Shown here: one piece after another, positions 23,881 to 35,522 of the stretch
How positions within the stretch are numbered: position 1 is the stretch's first letter
How the letters are laid out: each line of letters opens with the position of its first letter
The notes under the pieces: generated by a model
Seen by the model: the letters and a program-made list of their open reading frames with translations, nothing else
Databases searched by the model: none
Told to the model about the DNA's origin: nothing
Source of the DNA: Sindora glabra
Lineage: Eukaryota > Streptophyta > Magnoliopsida > Fabales > Fabaceae
NCBI GenBank assembly: GCA_020226215.1
Contig: CM035229.1
Span: 88,181,343-88,245,342, forward strand
Direction: 5' to 3'
Length of the DNA stretch: 64,000 bases
Translations under genes and position numbers: made by a program

Positions 23881-25503
23881 TCCATATTATACCTCTAAAA
23901 TTATAAAATTTTATTCTACTTATATTTTGATTACGTAATTAGTAATTCCATAAAAGTATTTGAAATTAGGAAAGTAAGAAAGTTTAGAATAAGTATTTAA
24001 ATATAGGAAATGGAGTTTTAATATGAAAATAGGCATAGTTAAATTAAATATAAGATTGTATAAAAGTAGAATTGAAATAAAATGTGCCAGGGGATTTAGG
24101 ATGAACAATTTCCCAAATACCCTTGGTAACCACGCTAATTACAAAATTGCCCTTAAGGTTGAATAAATGGTTAAATGCTCAATTATCCCCCATTCTTTCT
24201 CAACTTAAGCACCTGGCTTCTTCTCCTCTTAATCCTGAAAAATCCTCATTTTCAATTCCAAGCTCAAATTCAACAAGACATCAAACACATCCCCTTCATT
24301 TATTCATCAATCTTACTACGAATCAAGGTATTATTTCCTCTTATAAGAAATTCCAAAGTTGTTTTATTTTGGGGATAGAACTAGGGATTTAGTAGTAATT
24401 GGGTGTTTCATATAATAGGATCAAAAATTTGTATCAAGTGTTCATCTTCTTCACTTTTTCCTAAATGAAGGTAAGTATACAACCTACTTACTAAAAAAGA
24501 AACCTTAAATTTATTGCATTTGGACTGTTGATTGTTAAATCTTGAACTTGTTAAGATAAATTAAGCTAGAATGATGTTGTTACACTAAGATTATATTGAT
24601 CGAGCCAAAAAAGTTGTCAATTGCTATCTGAAAATGTTGCTAAATAAAGTATTGTCCTGCATGTAAAGTAGGAGATTGAGTTGGCTGAGGAAGCTTTGTA
24701 CTTATATACTGAGGGAGCCCTTGTTCTCTATCTCCAAGTAGTTGAATTTGATACTTGAATACTGATCCTATTATCCTAGGGTTATGTATTCAAGTAACAT
24801 ATTGGAATACATATATTACCTTTACTCAGCATCCAAATATTCGAGTATGGTCCTTGTTTTGGGAATCCATACTTAAGTCTCATACTTGTGTACTCTTGGT
24901 ATTTGTAACAACAATTGAGCTATGATAGTATGAAAGATTATTAAATTATGGACCTAAGAAATAAGATGATAACTTGTGATGATGATGAAATACGGAATGT
25001 GAAAATAAAGAAATGTGAATCGTTGAATAGGATGATGATGAAATGTGAAATTGAAATATCGAAATGTAATGAATATATCGGAATCAAATGATATATATAT
25101 ATATATAGGTGTGCGCCTATACACACACACATTAAGGAAGGATAAGTTGGGTTGAAGTCCTCAAATGATTATTGTGGTATAATTTATAAATAGATAGGTA
25201 AATTATATGCTTACTAGGACCCTAGGTCTCATCATTCTCGGATGCTTAGGTTGAAACTCAACAGCCACCACTAGCAATCCAAGACTAAAGTCGTATTAAA
25301 AGTAACCATAAATATTAGATAGAAAGCTGGGTTAGAAGTATTAGATAACACAACTTTCGTGTAAATATATATACTTTTACAATGGAATGAAGTAATTTGA
25401 TGTAATTAACCTATTATTATCATGTGATGATACTAAATTAAGATTAGTTAGGCTTATAGTTACCAACAAGATTTACGCCAGTCATAGCTAGGTGGGTTAT
25501 AAT
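23881..25503 (+). repeat. Solo LTR, family G, plus strand
   Basis: It starts TCCATATTATACCTC (decayed TGTTATATTACACCTC, compare 59373) and ends near GGTGGGTTATAAT, matching the GGTTGTAACA end of the copy at 3232-5069. Between them lie the shared leader with a GAAGGTAAGTA donor-like site (24470) and repeated ATTCGAGTATGG-like motifs (24700-24900). A dinucleotide tract (AT then AC) lies at 25090-25130. No primer site or gag follows; a LINE begins about 65 bases later. Flanks ATTAG on the left and AATAG on the right differ by one base, a weak duplication candidate. Confidence 0.65.
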
Positions 25504-25569
25504 AGTCCCACATTGCCTTATTTCACTTATACAATTAGCATTTGTCCCAGGTACGTGAATAGAAAAAAT

Positions 25570-27485
25570 TGGTTTTCTAGCTCAGGATATTGTCCACACA
25601 GGTGGCCTACTAGGATCATTATGTAGAAGGCATATGATAGGGTAGAGTAGAGCTTTGCACTATGGATTCTTGAATTGTTTGGATTTCGTCAATCCTTTGT
25701 TAAGTGGGTGGAACAGTGCATAACAATTATGTCTTTTGCTATCCTATTGAATGTTAATCCAACCAAAAGATTTGTCCCCACTAGAGTTTTATGGCAAGGT
25801 GATCCATTATCACCGCATCTCTTTATTTTATGTTCAAAGGTGCTTTCGAGGATCTTGTTCAAAGCGGAGGCGGATAATCTTATTCATGAATTTAAATGTT
25901 TATAAATGGCCCAGCTATTTCACAATTGATGTTCACCGATGAAATTATAATTTTTGCTAGGATCAGTGTTCTTGAATCAATGCTCGACCCTTGAATATTA
26001 TCGTCTGGACAAAACGGTTAACATTCAGAAGTTAGGGGTGTTCTTCTCAAAGAACGTCCACAGAATGGCAAAAAATGACATTTCTGAATTTTTAGGAATG
26101 GAGTAGGTTTGGAGTGACATTAAATATCTCATAATTCCTTCGTATTTGTCCAAAACAAAAATGCAAGATTTTAAGTATTTGGTTACTAAAGTGTCTAATA
26201 AACTAGTGGGGTGGAAGATGAAAGCTATATCGTGGGCTGGTAGATTTAAGATGATTCATTCGGTAATGCAACAACTGCTAGTGTATTATTCTATGTCTCT
26301 GTTGAAAGTGCTTATGGAAATTTGTCAGAATTGGATACTGTTTGCAGAAGGTTTGGGTGGAGAGTTAGAGAGAATAAACAACACTACTTTTGCCGGAAAG
26401 CTTGGGTCAATCTTTGTCAACCCAAGAGTTTGGGTGGTTTAGGATTTAACTTGTTTCACCCTATTAATCTATCATTATTGGCAAAGCTCACTTGGAAGAT
26501 TGCAAAGGATAGGGAAGCTCTTTGGGTGCAGTGTTTGCACAGGAAGTGTGTTTGAAACAACGATCTCTTTGGCGATAATGTTGGTTTTGGGTCATGTGTG
26601 TCGTCAGGTATAAAGGAGGGAAGGCAAGTTATTACAAAGGGCAGGTGTTTTCTAGTTGGGTCCGGTGAAAAAATCAGGGAGTTTGCTGAACCTTGGCTAC
26701 CAGATTATGCAGGTTTCATTCCTAGAATTAAAGAGGGATTAACTCCTAATTTTAATGTGACCGTTTCAAAATTAATGAATCTCAATCATAGGTCATGGAA
26801 TTAGCAATTATTGGAGCATTTGTTTTATCATCAAGACAACATTCAAATTCGGAGGTTACATATAAAGGAAAAGGGAGAAGACGCGCTAATTTGGACTTTC
26901 AATACTTCAGGAAAGTTCACAAGCAAATCAGCACTCAAAACAATCAGCTAACTCCTATTCATCAACAATGTGAGTGCTCTACCAATATACATCAAAGGTA
27001 CAACATTTCCCTTTGAAGGTCTGCTAGCGGTGTTTTGCCAACTAAAGAAAGAATCTTGTACCTAGCGGGAGATGGAAGTGATCTCTGTCCGCTCTGCGAT
27101 GATGCCTCGGAGAACGAACTGCACTCACTGCAAGCTTGCTCTGTTACACGAAATTTGTGGTTTGAAGCCTAGGGAATCCGAATAGGGCTGCTACAAGCGA
27201 GAAGCATCTATGAGTCTATGGAGCATCTGTTACTGGGTTCTGCCTTGCTGGGTTATGATGTAGATCTGGTCCTTGGCTGGAAGTTGCTGATTTTCGCTAC
27301 AGCGGCAATGTGACGCTTGTGGGCGGCACGTAATTTTGTGGTACATTATGGGTTGGTGCCGGACGTAGAATGAGCGTTGCAAGAAGTCCGTCATGACGTT
27401 GCTGAGGAAGAAGGAAGACTTCGGGACCTTCTTAAGAGTGATGGGGGTCACCCCTGGGCCTCCGGTCCAGTCAGGGTTGGGCCAC
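25570..27485 (+). pseudogene. L1-type LINE reverse transcriptase and C-terminal zinc domain, degenerate
   Basis: Plus-strand pieces in order: FLAQDIVHT (25575), KAYDRVE (25625), FGFRQSFVKWVEQCI...GDPLSPHLFILCSKVLSR (25675-25860), the active-site box QLMFTDEIIIFAR (25920-25960; family F-A-D-D), then GWKMKAISWAGRFKMIHSVMQ (26210-26270), GGLGFNLFHPINLSLLAKLTWKI (26430-26510), and a C-terminal zinc-binding segment SGVLPTKERILYLAG...CPLCDDASENELH (27020-27130). This is the order of plant L1-type ORF2, which reverse-transcribes at the nicked target. The catalytic aspartate pair is altered and there are several frameshifts. The 5' half (endonuclease, ORF1) is absent, as in 5'-truncated LINEs. No poly(A) tail was seen. 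The last 450 bases are much richer in G+C than the rest. Confidence 0.85.
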
Positions 27486-28174
27486 TATAAAAATTAAAGA
27501 ATCATTTGATGAGATTGAATTTCTGAAAAAATAACTTTTTATGTTTATTTTTTGATTTTTTATGTGCATTACTATTGTATCTTTAATATTATTATAATAT
27601 AAATTAAAAATTTTTAATTATTATTAAATTTAATAAAAATAATTTTATTATTATATTTATAAATAATATAAGATGAATAAGTAATTAATATATTTTGTGG
27701 AAAGCAAAATTTTTTAGAAAATCTTATTTTTTATAATTTATTAAATAACGGTTAATTAAACAATTCACCTTCTTCTTTGAGAAATAAAATTTCCTGTACA
27801 AGCGAATTTTGCATTTGCGGCTGCAATTACTCAAAATAACATTGGTGATTTACTTGGACTATGGTATGATTTGCATGAATATGCCTCTGCTTTTGGCTGC
27901 TAAGATGTTGATAATTCAGAAGGCTATTATTATATGGAATAAGTTGAATAAGAAAATCTTGATGAAGAGTAATTATAAAGTAATCTTAGATATTTTAACA
28001 AGGATTGTTTATGACGCGTTTTAACGATATTTGATATCTTAAAAGTGTGATGGAACTACTCATGAGGCAATAAAGTAGGTTAAGAATTGTGCAAGGGATG
28101 TTTTAAGTCATCTATGATAAGTTCTCTCTTCCAATCTGTTCATTCTCCAAAATATTGCATTCTTAATGAACTAG

Positions 28175-28206
<32 letters not shown>

Positions 28207-28616
28207 ATGTTTTTAGCATACCCATTTGATTAATTCCTAAACTTCAATAGCCAGGGTATCCCTTACGGATGGGGTTCTATGTGGAGCCATATTCTTGCGT
28301 CTAGTGTGGACCGAATTGTATCATGTCAGGGAGGGATTTGCTGAACAAGATCGAAAACATTCTAGTATTTTAAACTGCTTCTATTTTTACAAGATGTCCG
28401 ATAAAGGAATTGACACCTTCGGTGATTTCTATACTTATTCTTATTTTTAATTTAATAACTCTTATCATTTTTCTTAGATGTAATCAGTAACTAATATACA
28501 TCAACAACAATTTATAGATTGAGATTTGAGATGCCCAGGATTACATGTTTCTCTCTAAAAATAAAATAAGTTTGTAAAATGTCACAATATTCTATATATT
28601 ATTTGCCACTTAAAAT
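27486..28616. other. Intergenic AT-rich DNA with a CT/AT microsatellite
   Basis: No gene is supported. A (CT)n tract followed by (AT)n lies at about 28171-28206. A plus-strand stretch around 27800-27900 (reading ANFAFAAAITQNNIG) is open for about 100 bases but has no recognisable domain. Confidence 0.5.
28609..28616. repeat. 8-bp target-site duplication, left copy (CTTAAAAT)
   Basis: CTTAAAAT occurs again exactly at 29496-29503, flanking a short element with terminal inverted repeats. Confidence 0.9.
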
Positions 28617-29495
28617 CAGTGTTTTCAAACCCAACCTGGCTTGGCCGGTTCAATCGGTCGGACCAGCACCCAGGTGAGAAAATAGTCCGGATGGACCAAT
28701 AAACCCGGAGTTGGGAAAAATCGGGGTTAGCCCAGTAAAAAATCGGTTGACCACCAACTCGTTTGACTCAATGACCTGGTTCGTCAAAATTTTTTTTTTG
28801 TCTAATTCAAAAGTTTAATGTACAAAAAGTTCTATCTAAATTTAAAGATTTATTATATGTTCAAAAATTAAAGTGAATGAAAATTTTTGAATTATATTTA
28901 TTATTACTATTATATTATTTAAAACACTTTATAAATATTAGTATTGTTTGAAATAGTATTTCAGTAAGCAATTATGAAATATTTCAAGACACAACTATCT
29001 CTTAAATTATCTTGTTTAATTTATATTTTTTATGTTTTGGGGTTTGCAATTTTATTATCTATTTATCATAATATGAATTACTATTATTTTTAACTTTATA
29101 TTAAAGTACATATCAAAAATAATATTTTACCAATATATGTAAACTCACTAAAATATAAATTTTTAGCGAACGATATTCTTGCAATTTGAATACAAAACAT
29201 TATGTTTCAACTGTTTTAAAGATTTTTCATATTAATTTTTATATTAATTATTCCTTCTATTTCTTTGGTACTCATAGTTTTAATAAAATCAATGTTTATT
29301 TGTATTTTAAATATATAGTAATAAACTTGTATTAATTAAATAAATTTATTTTTATATACATATATGTAATATATAATTTGATATATATAAAAATATAACA
29401 ACCAGTTCAATCATTCAATCTGACCGGTTGAACCGGTCCAATCATGAGTCGCTCGCTGTGCTGAATCGATGATTGGATTGGGTTTGAAAACATTG
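28617..29495. mobile_element. Non-autonomous hAT element, 879 bp
   Basis: Both ends carry the inverted repeat (CAGTGTTTTCAAACCCAA at the left; CAATGTTTTCAAACCCAAT as reverse complement of the right), followed by GC-rich subterminal motifs of the CGGTTCAA(C/T)CGGTC type at both ends (28650-28770 and 29420-29460). Perfect 8-bp duplications CTTAAAAT flank it. The interior is AT-rich and noncoding. This is the layout of a hAT MITE mobilised by a transposase encoded elsewhere. The terminal sequence differs from both larger hAT elements here, so neither is its obvious partner. Confidence 0.9.
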
Positions 29496-29503
29496 CTTAA
29501 AAT
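29496..29503. repeat. 8-bp target-site duplication, right copy (CTTAAAAT)
   Basis: Exact copy of 28609-28616. Confidence 0.9.
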
Positions 29504-31440
29504 ACAATTGCAAACAATTTATAACATTTTAATTAAAGAGACAACACCATTTCTAACCCCAAATCAAGTATATTAATTGATTATGGTAGTGGTATTTTAA
29601 TACACCACTATATCTAATTACGAATAAAGTATATATGACCTTCATATTTAATTATTATATTTAATTATTAATACATTATTGTATAGTGTGTTAAATCTAA
29701 TTAAAAAAATAAACTTGACTTGCAATCAAATATAATAATATAATAATGTATCGATATCACTGTTGTATCAATTAATGGCAAAGTTACATGTATTTTAGCA
29801 TGGATGTATGTTTCACTAAGTTTCTTAAAATTTTATGTAAAATTATGTGTTTCATGCAAAATATTTCTATTAATTTTTAAATTTTTTTTTACTCCACTAC
29901 AATTAGTGAAGTATTGTGTCCTTCCCTTTCATCAATAACTATTAAATTAAATTAATAAAGTATTGTCCACACTTGTATCAATTATCGGTCCTCAAAATAC
30001 ACCTTTCGTGATCTAATTTTTATTCAAATTTCAATATTTTCTCCCATATTTAATTAAGATACATATTTCAGTAGAAAATAGAGGAATTGCGTTACCGTTA
30101 ACACAACATAAGCAATCAATTTTACAAGTATACAAATATAATGATTACTGAACAACCAATATAACAGATAAACATCTTATTTTTTAAGTCCAATATTTTC
30201 ACAATATTACAAATATTCTCATGATCATATCTAGATTGGGTCGAGTCCCACATTGCGCGACAAAATCTCTTTTCTTGTGTTCGCCAAAATTTTCTCTCAA
30301 CCATTTCACAACTTTGCAGGGAAAGTTACCTGGAGAAACACAAAAAATAAAGAGGATACCAAGGAAGCCGATTCAAATTGTTTCAACATGGGTGGGGCGA
30401 CAACCCCCAAAGGTGAACGCTTTTCTTGTTCACAATCATGATAACCTCTTCATGGCTGCTATGATTTTGCTTCAGTTCATTGTTCACAATCGTGATAACC
30501 TCTTCATCATAACCGAGATCGTGCATATATAGGAATCTCTGTCCCTCGGTCAGCCGATGACACTAGCAACATTGAAGATGTCGGAGGGGCTGACGGTAAC
30601 TTCCAAAGCAAAGTGATTCTTGAGATTGTCAGAATCATAAACGAAGTTGATGGATGGATTTTTCTTGTTCATATATTTTGTTTGAAGCTTTTGTTCAACA
30701 TAGTGTGTAGATCTCGAAATTGTTTACCTTTATAGAATACTTTTAGTTGATATGTACCTTATGCCCTAAAAATGAAAATTTTCTTCATATTTTGATATGT
30801 TAATTTTTTTTTTAAATCTATCACAAAATCAAAGTTTGATTGTGAGACAGAAGAAACTAGTAAATGTACGCAATTTGGGTTTTGGGATATTGCTTTCTCC
30901 TGGGAAGGAGATTTGATCATATCTTCAACTAATACAAAGTAATCCCCATCATTTTAAAAATTGTGGAGCTCATGCAAATCTCTATGGCAAAAATGATCCT
31001 CAAAATTTTGAGGAAATTGAATAAAAAGCCAGGGTAAATACATGGCTCCAGGCAAGAACAATATTCCAAATTTACTAGAACTGGCATCACTTGGTTTGAC
31101 CGGAAACAAAAGACCTGGATTGTTTCATCCCAGTTTATAATTCCAGAATGTCTTGATGAGTAGGAATAAAATTGGGGTTGAATTTTAAAATTGCAAAACT
31201 TGTGCCCAGAGTCAGAAAATAATCAAACATTGGTTCATGGGGCTAACTTTCCCGTGTCTCAATGTTGACCTTCAAATATTGTGCTATGGATAGCACAGTC
31301 TAACCATTTTCTGCTGAAGTCTGCACCTTTAATTAATTCAATTTTCCTGTCAAACTTTACTGAAACAGACTAGAGAAGAATTACCCCGGTGTCAGAGAAA
31401 AACCCAGCGTGCACAGATATTTTAAAGTTTCTGCTCACCG
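29504..31440. other. Intergenic region with a short GC-richer unassigned island
   Basis: Mostly AT-rich with no recognisable gene. An island at 30220-30690 has more balanced composition and open plus-strand stretches of up to 103 codons without a recognisable domain. It includes a direct repeat of about 26 bases (30428-30453 and 30482-30507, period 54, core TGATAACCTCTTCAT). It may be a gene fragment or an unknown repeat. Confidence 0.35.
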
Positions 31441-31449
31441 CTGCCTGGT

Positions 31450-32440
31450 AGTTGTCAATTAATATAATCAAGGTTTTGTTTGTCAATTAATTAATTACGA
31501 TTAATTGATTTAATTAATAATTAATTATTTTAATTTACTTAGTTAGTTAATTGTATTAACTATTTGAATAAGAATATAATAAAATTAATTATTTATTACT
31601 AATTATTTGTATGTAAAATAATATATAAAAATATAAGTATATTTTATAAATTATTTGAGTATTCTTTTATTTTAATAATATTTTAATAAATCTATTTTAT
31701 ATATTATTTAGTAAATTAATTTTTTGTAAATAATATATCATTATAATTTATTATATATTAAATATTTTTAAAAATTAAATTAATATAATTTTTATAATTA
31801 ATAAATTTATCAATAAGAAATCAATAATTATAATTATTTAATTTTTATGTAACAATAAATATTATAATTTTTTTTATGTTGATAGTGGGAGAAATGAGAA
31901 GATTGATTAATTAATATACTTTATTCATATAAATTAATTAGACAATAATTTATCAATTATAAAATATACTACATCATTAAAAGTATCAATTGAAATAAAG
32001 TTAAGACAATAACCTTAACAAATATATTACAACATTAGAAAGCACCAATAAAAATTAAATTTTAACAATAAATTCTATTTAAATTAATAATCACTAAATT
32101 CAAAAGAAAAAAACAAAGAGCAAAATAGAATCCAGGTTCAAAACTTTTCTACGAAAACTAGAAACAAAACAATTAAAATCTATTTTTGGATCCTTTAGGG
32201 ACAAACCACTTTAGTACTACTCATCTTAAAAGAGGGCAGAACTAAAACTCATTAAAACGCTTAGCTGAAGCAGTCAGAGTCTATCCTGAATAGTTTTGTC
32301 TCTTCCTAAATCAGTTGAAGCAAAACGCTAATCAAATCAATTATCAAACACAAAAAATAATTTATTTGATCAAATCAATCAATTAGTTCATTTAATCCAA
32401 TTAGACAAAAGCCACTCAATAAGAACTGCCAAACACCTCT
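31450..32440. repeat. AT-rich block with MITE-like right end
   Basis: A very AT-rich kilobase made mostly of AATTAATT-type motifs. Its right part ends with GCCAAACACCTC (reverse complement GAGGTGTTTGGC, a common MITE-like terminus), preceded by ATCAAATCAATCAATTAG. The left part has GTTTTGTTTGTCAATTAATTAATTA. I could not pair the ends or find duplications. It lies about 270 bases beyond the 3' end of the kinase coding region. Confidence 0.3.
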
Positions 32441-32706
32441 CAAATTATTGTACAATTAGAGTCAGTTTCTTTATAATCAGTTGTTTTAGATAGAGATATA
32501 CTTACAATTAATTATGCTAAGACTTTCCACAGTCAGTATACAATTATTACCCATATCCTAATTCCTCAAAAGAAAAAAAATATCATGATTGAGATAAAGC
32601 TAATGTCAAATCTTCGAGGAAAGATACACATAATGCCGAAAAAAATAATAAAAATAAAAAGAAATGTTGAGGGGAGTGTGATGGACTGAACATGAAAAGC
32701 GTTGTC

Positions 32707-35422
32707 TCACAGTCTAGCGATGGAGGATGTGCTTGAGGAGCTCTCATATCCAGAAATTGCAGGATGTGAATCGCTGGTAGAGGAAGTGGAAGCAGAGGAA
32801 TAGTTGCTAGGTCTTGAAGGAGAGAACAATCCTGCAGCTGCTCCAAACATGATCATCGACATTGGCATTCTTTCTTCAGCAAATTCTCTGAGTCTATTGA
32901 GCTCCGGTAATACAGATTTTGCAAGATCAGGCCTATCTTTCTTCCTCATTTCAGCACACTGGAGAGATATCTTGGCAAAATGTAAAGCCTGCTCAAGTGG
33001 CCAATCTTCAACAGCTGGGTCTAGAATCTCTGGGAATGTGCCATTCTCGATGGCTCGACTAACAGTGTGAGTCAATCCCATTGGTGGCCTGGCCGTTATT
33101 AGTTGCAGAAACATTATGCCCAACGAGTATATATCTGATTTGATTCCAAGCATACCAGTTTGCTGGTACTCTGGATCTATGTAACAGAATGTTCCAGCAG
33201 TTGCTGTCATCCTATATTGGGTTATAGTGTCTGCCACAGAAGGTGGCACAAGCCTTGCCAATCCCACATCACTAATCTTGCTCACAAAGTTACGGTCCAG
33301 CAATATGTTACCCGGTTTCAGGTCCCTGTGAACCAATGGTTCTGGTCTTGTCTGATGCAAGAAAAGAAGGCCTGTTCCAATCTCAGCAGCAATTCTGAAC
33401 CTGAGCTGCCAAGAGAGGGGCGGTGAGTTGCCTCTGCAGAAGAGACGGTCTTCCAAGCTCCCATTTGCCATATACTCGTAGACCAGACAACCATACTCAG
33501 GGCATGCTCCTAATAGGAGAACCATGTTTGGATGCCTTATGCAGCTCAAGATTTCAACCTCCTGTTGAAATTGGGTATGTCCTTGCGCTGCATCTGGCCT
33601 CAGCACTTTTATTGCCACTGCCGTGTGATCGAGTTCACTCTTATACACTGGGCCATAACCTCCTTCCCCTATCTTGAGTGAGTCTGAAAAGCATTTCGTT
33701 GCCTCTTCTATTTCCTCTATGTCGTATCTCCTGTACCTGGCACCACCCTCTCCTCCTCTTTTCAGAGCTTTCATCTCTGCATTCATTCTCTTTCGTGCTT
33801 CTACTTCCGCCATTCTTTTAGATGCTTCTGCTGCCTCCAGCGCTGCTCTACACCTGGCTTTTTCCGTCTCTGCCATTGCCAATGCCGCTTCTTCTGCTTT
33901 TTTGGCCTCTTCTAATCTCCTTTGTTCTTCCATTTTCCAACGCTGAAGTTCCATAGCCTTCTGCTGCGCCGAAAGGGCTTCCTTGCAAGCCGTACTGTAC
34001 ATCTCCATCGTCTGCTTCAGTTCTAGCTTCAGCCTTCTCATCTCGGCTTCCACCTCCTCCTATTTATTCATTTATAATTAATTTATTTTATATACATAAC
34101 ATGTTATTAATTAATTACCTACCATCTTCTGGGACGTCCTTGAATTATATGAACTGCCACTATCTTGAGAGCTGAAAGAGAGGTCGCTCTGAGCGGTGAT
34201 GTCAATTGATTTAGTTGTAGAGTTATAAGATGACCCAAAGCTTCTGGCATCAATATCGGATCCGCAGCCGAATGAAAGCCATTGAGCGCCTATTCCAGAA
34301 TCCATAGGATCCTCAATAGAAGAAGAAGAAGAAGAGAAGAAGCGATCGACACAAGGGTGTCCACCGCCCACGAATGATATATCGGAATCCGGGGAAGGCT
34401 CGTATGGTTTGTAACATCTATGATCACCACCGCTGCCTCCTCTTGTGAAGGGTGATCTGCATGCATTACGGTCAGAACCATAGATCGCTTGATTGATCTG
34501 CATTATGGATAGTTACTCGAATACCTACTTGATTTCCTTTTCATCAGGCATGATGAGGGGGTGGGTCCCATGCGGCGGCCTCTCCGATGCTGTAACGATG
34601 AAAAGAATGAATGAACGATTCATGCATGCGTATGTATGAATGAATAGGTACGTACCTGGTTCTTGTTGGGGTGCGGGCATCTTAGCAGTAGAAGATCGCA
34701 CGCTGGAGATTTTTCCTCTGGAAATGACATAGATAGTGCAGAATGGAGGTGTCCCTTTTGTCACTTGGCTCGCAACATCGGATGTCCTAAATCTCCTGTC
34801 ATATGCAGTTCACTCATATTAGTTAATTGACCATGATGATTAATCTAATCGATAAATTGTCTACCTGATGAGGCCATTCCTTGAAGGTGCCCCAAGTACA
34901 AGAAGCTCAATGGCATACGAGGAAACGCATTCTATTATAGCTCTAGATATGTCCGTTCCCTCCAATAACACTTCTTTGCATCGTATCTGCAGATGGAAAA
35001 ACAAGGAGAGTCAGATCTAGATAGTGTCCTCCTTGTCCTGCTTGATTTTAAGGTTAAGAACTGACATTCTTTCGATTGCAGAAAACACGAAACGAAGCAA
35101 AAAGCTCCTTGGATTCATTGTCAGCTTGCTGCCTGTACGCTCTAGCAACGTCGTCGTTCATGTCAGCAATGGCTGAATCAAGCGAGGAATCATCAAGTCA
35201 GCAATGATTTCTTGCGTTGAAATATTAACAATTAATTAATCTACCTGTTGCAGGATCGCAAGACGATCTTTGCCTAACATGGACTAATAAGAGACTTTGG
35301 TCTTTGGGAAGAAGATTGTCAACTGCCCATTTCACAGCGTATTGGCTTGTCTTGTTGTTCTCTATCGCCACCGCCACCACACGGCCAGTCCCCGTCTTCT
35401 CTGAATTCATCCTCGTCGACAT
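32707..35422 (-). CDS. USP-domain receptor-like cytoplasmic kinase (RLCK IX, U-box-less PUB-kinase family)
   Basis: Predicted 764-residue Ser/Thr kinase in seven exons: 35422-35245, 35172-35066, 34986-34865, 34795-34656, 34589-34529, 34456-34123, 34059-32707; the summed length is a multiple of three and all introns have GT...AG. Residues about 12-160 form a universal stress protein (USP) domain (VAVAIENNKTSQYAVKWAVD..., then ELLVLGAPSRNG). A Ser-rich linker follows, then a coiled coil (about 317-415, EEAKKAEEAA...). The kinase domain (about 425-705) has the glycine loop GEGGYG (445-450), VAIK lysine 465, HRDLKPGN (558-565), DVG (578-580; this family has DVG in place of DFG) and YIDPE. The Ser-rich tail ends with no U-box, which other family members carry. 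It is probably a cytosolic or membrane-associated signalling kinase; substrate unknown. Intron 5 (72 bp, 34457-34528) is the least certain; reading through it meets a stop. Confidence 0.93.
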
Positions 35423-35514
35423 TTTTCCAGCTCTGCCTCTTTCTCTTTTGCTTCAATTTGTAAACAAGCTAACACGATCCCAGAAAATCGTGTTTTTCCT
35501 CAGTCAATATCCAG

Positions 35515-35521
35515 ATATATA
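35515..35521 (-). promoter_or_regulatory. Candidate TATA box of the USP-kinase gene
   Basis: TATATAT on the minus strand lies about 93 bases upstream of the ATG at 35422. This leaves room for a 60-base leader. It is the only TATA-like motif well placed for this gene; start mapping was not possible. Confidence 0.5.
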
Positions 35522-35522
35522 C

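Noticed and set aside
31450..32440. Complete MITE spanning the AT-rich block
   Set aside because: The candidate ends could not be paired convincingly and no matching flanking duplications were found.
32583..32846. Separate minus-strand protein overlapping the 3' end of the kinase gene
   Set aside because: It is another frame of the last kinase exon plus its trailer; its composition is low-complexity and it has no domain.
32804..33946. Plus-strand open frames opposite the kinase exon
   Set aside because: They are antisense shadows of the kinase coding sequence, with no known domain or independent support.
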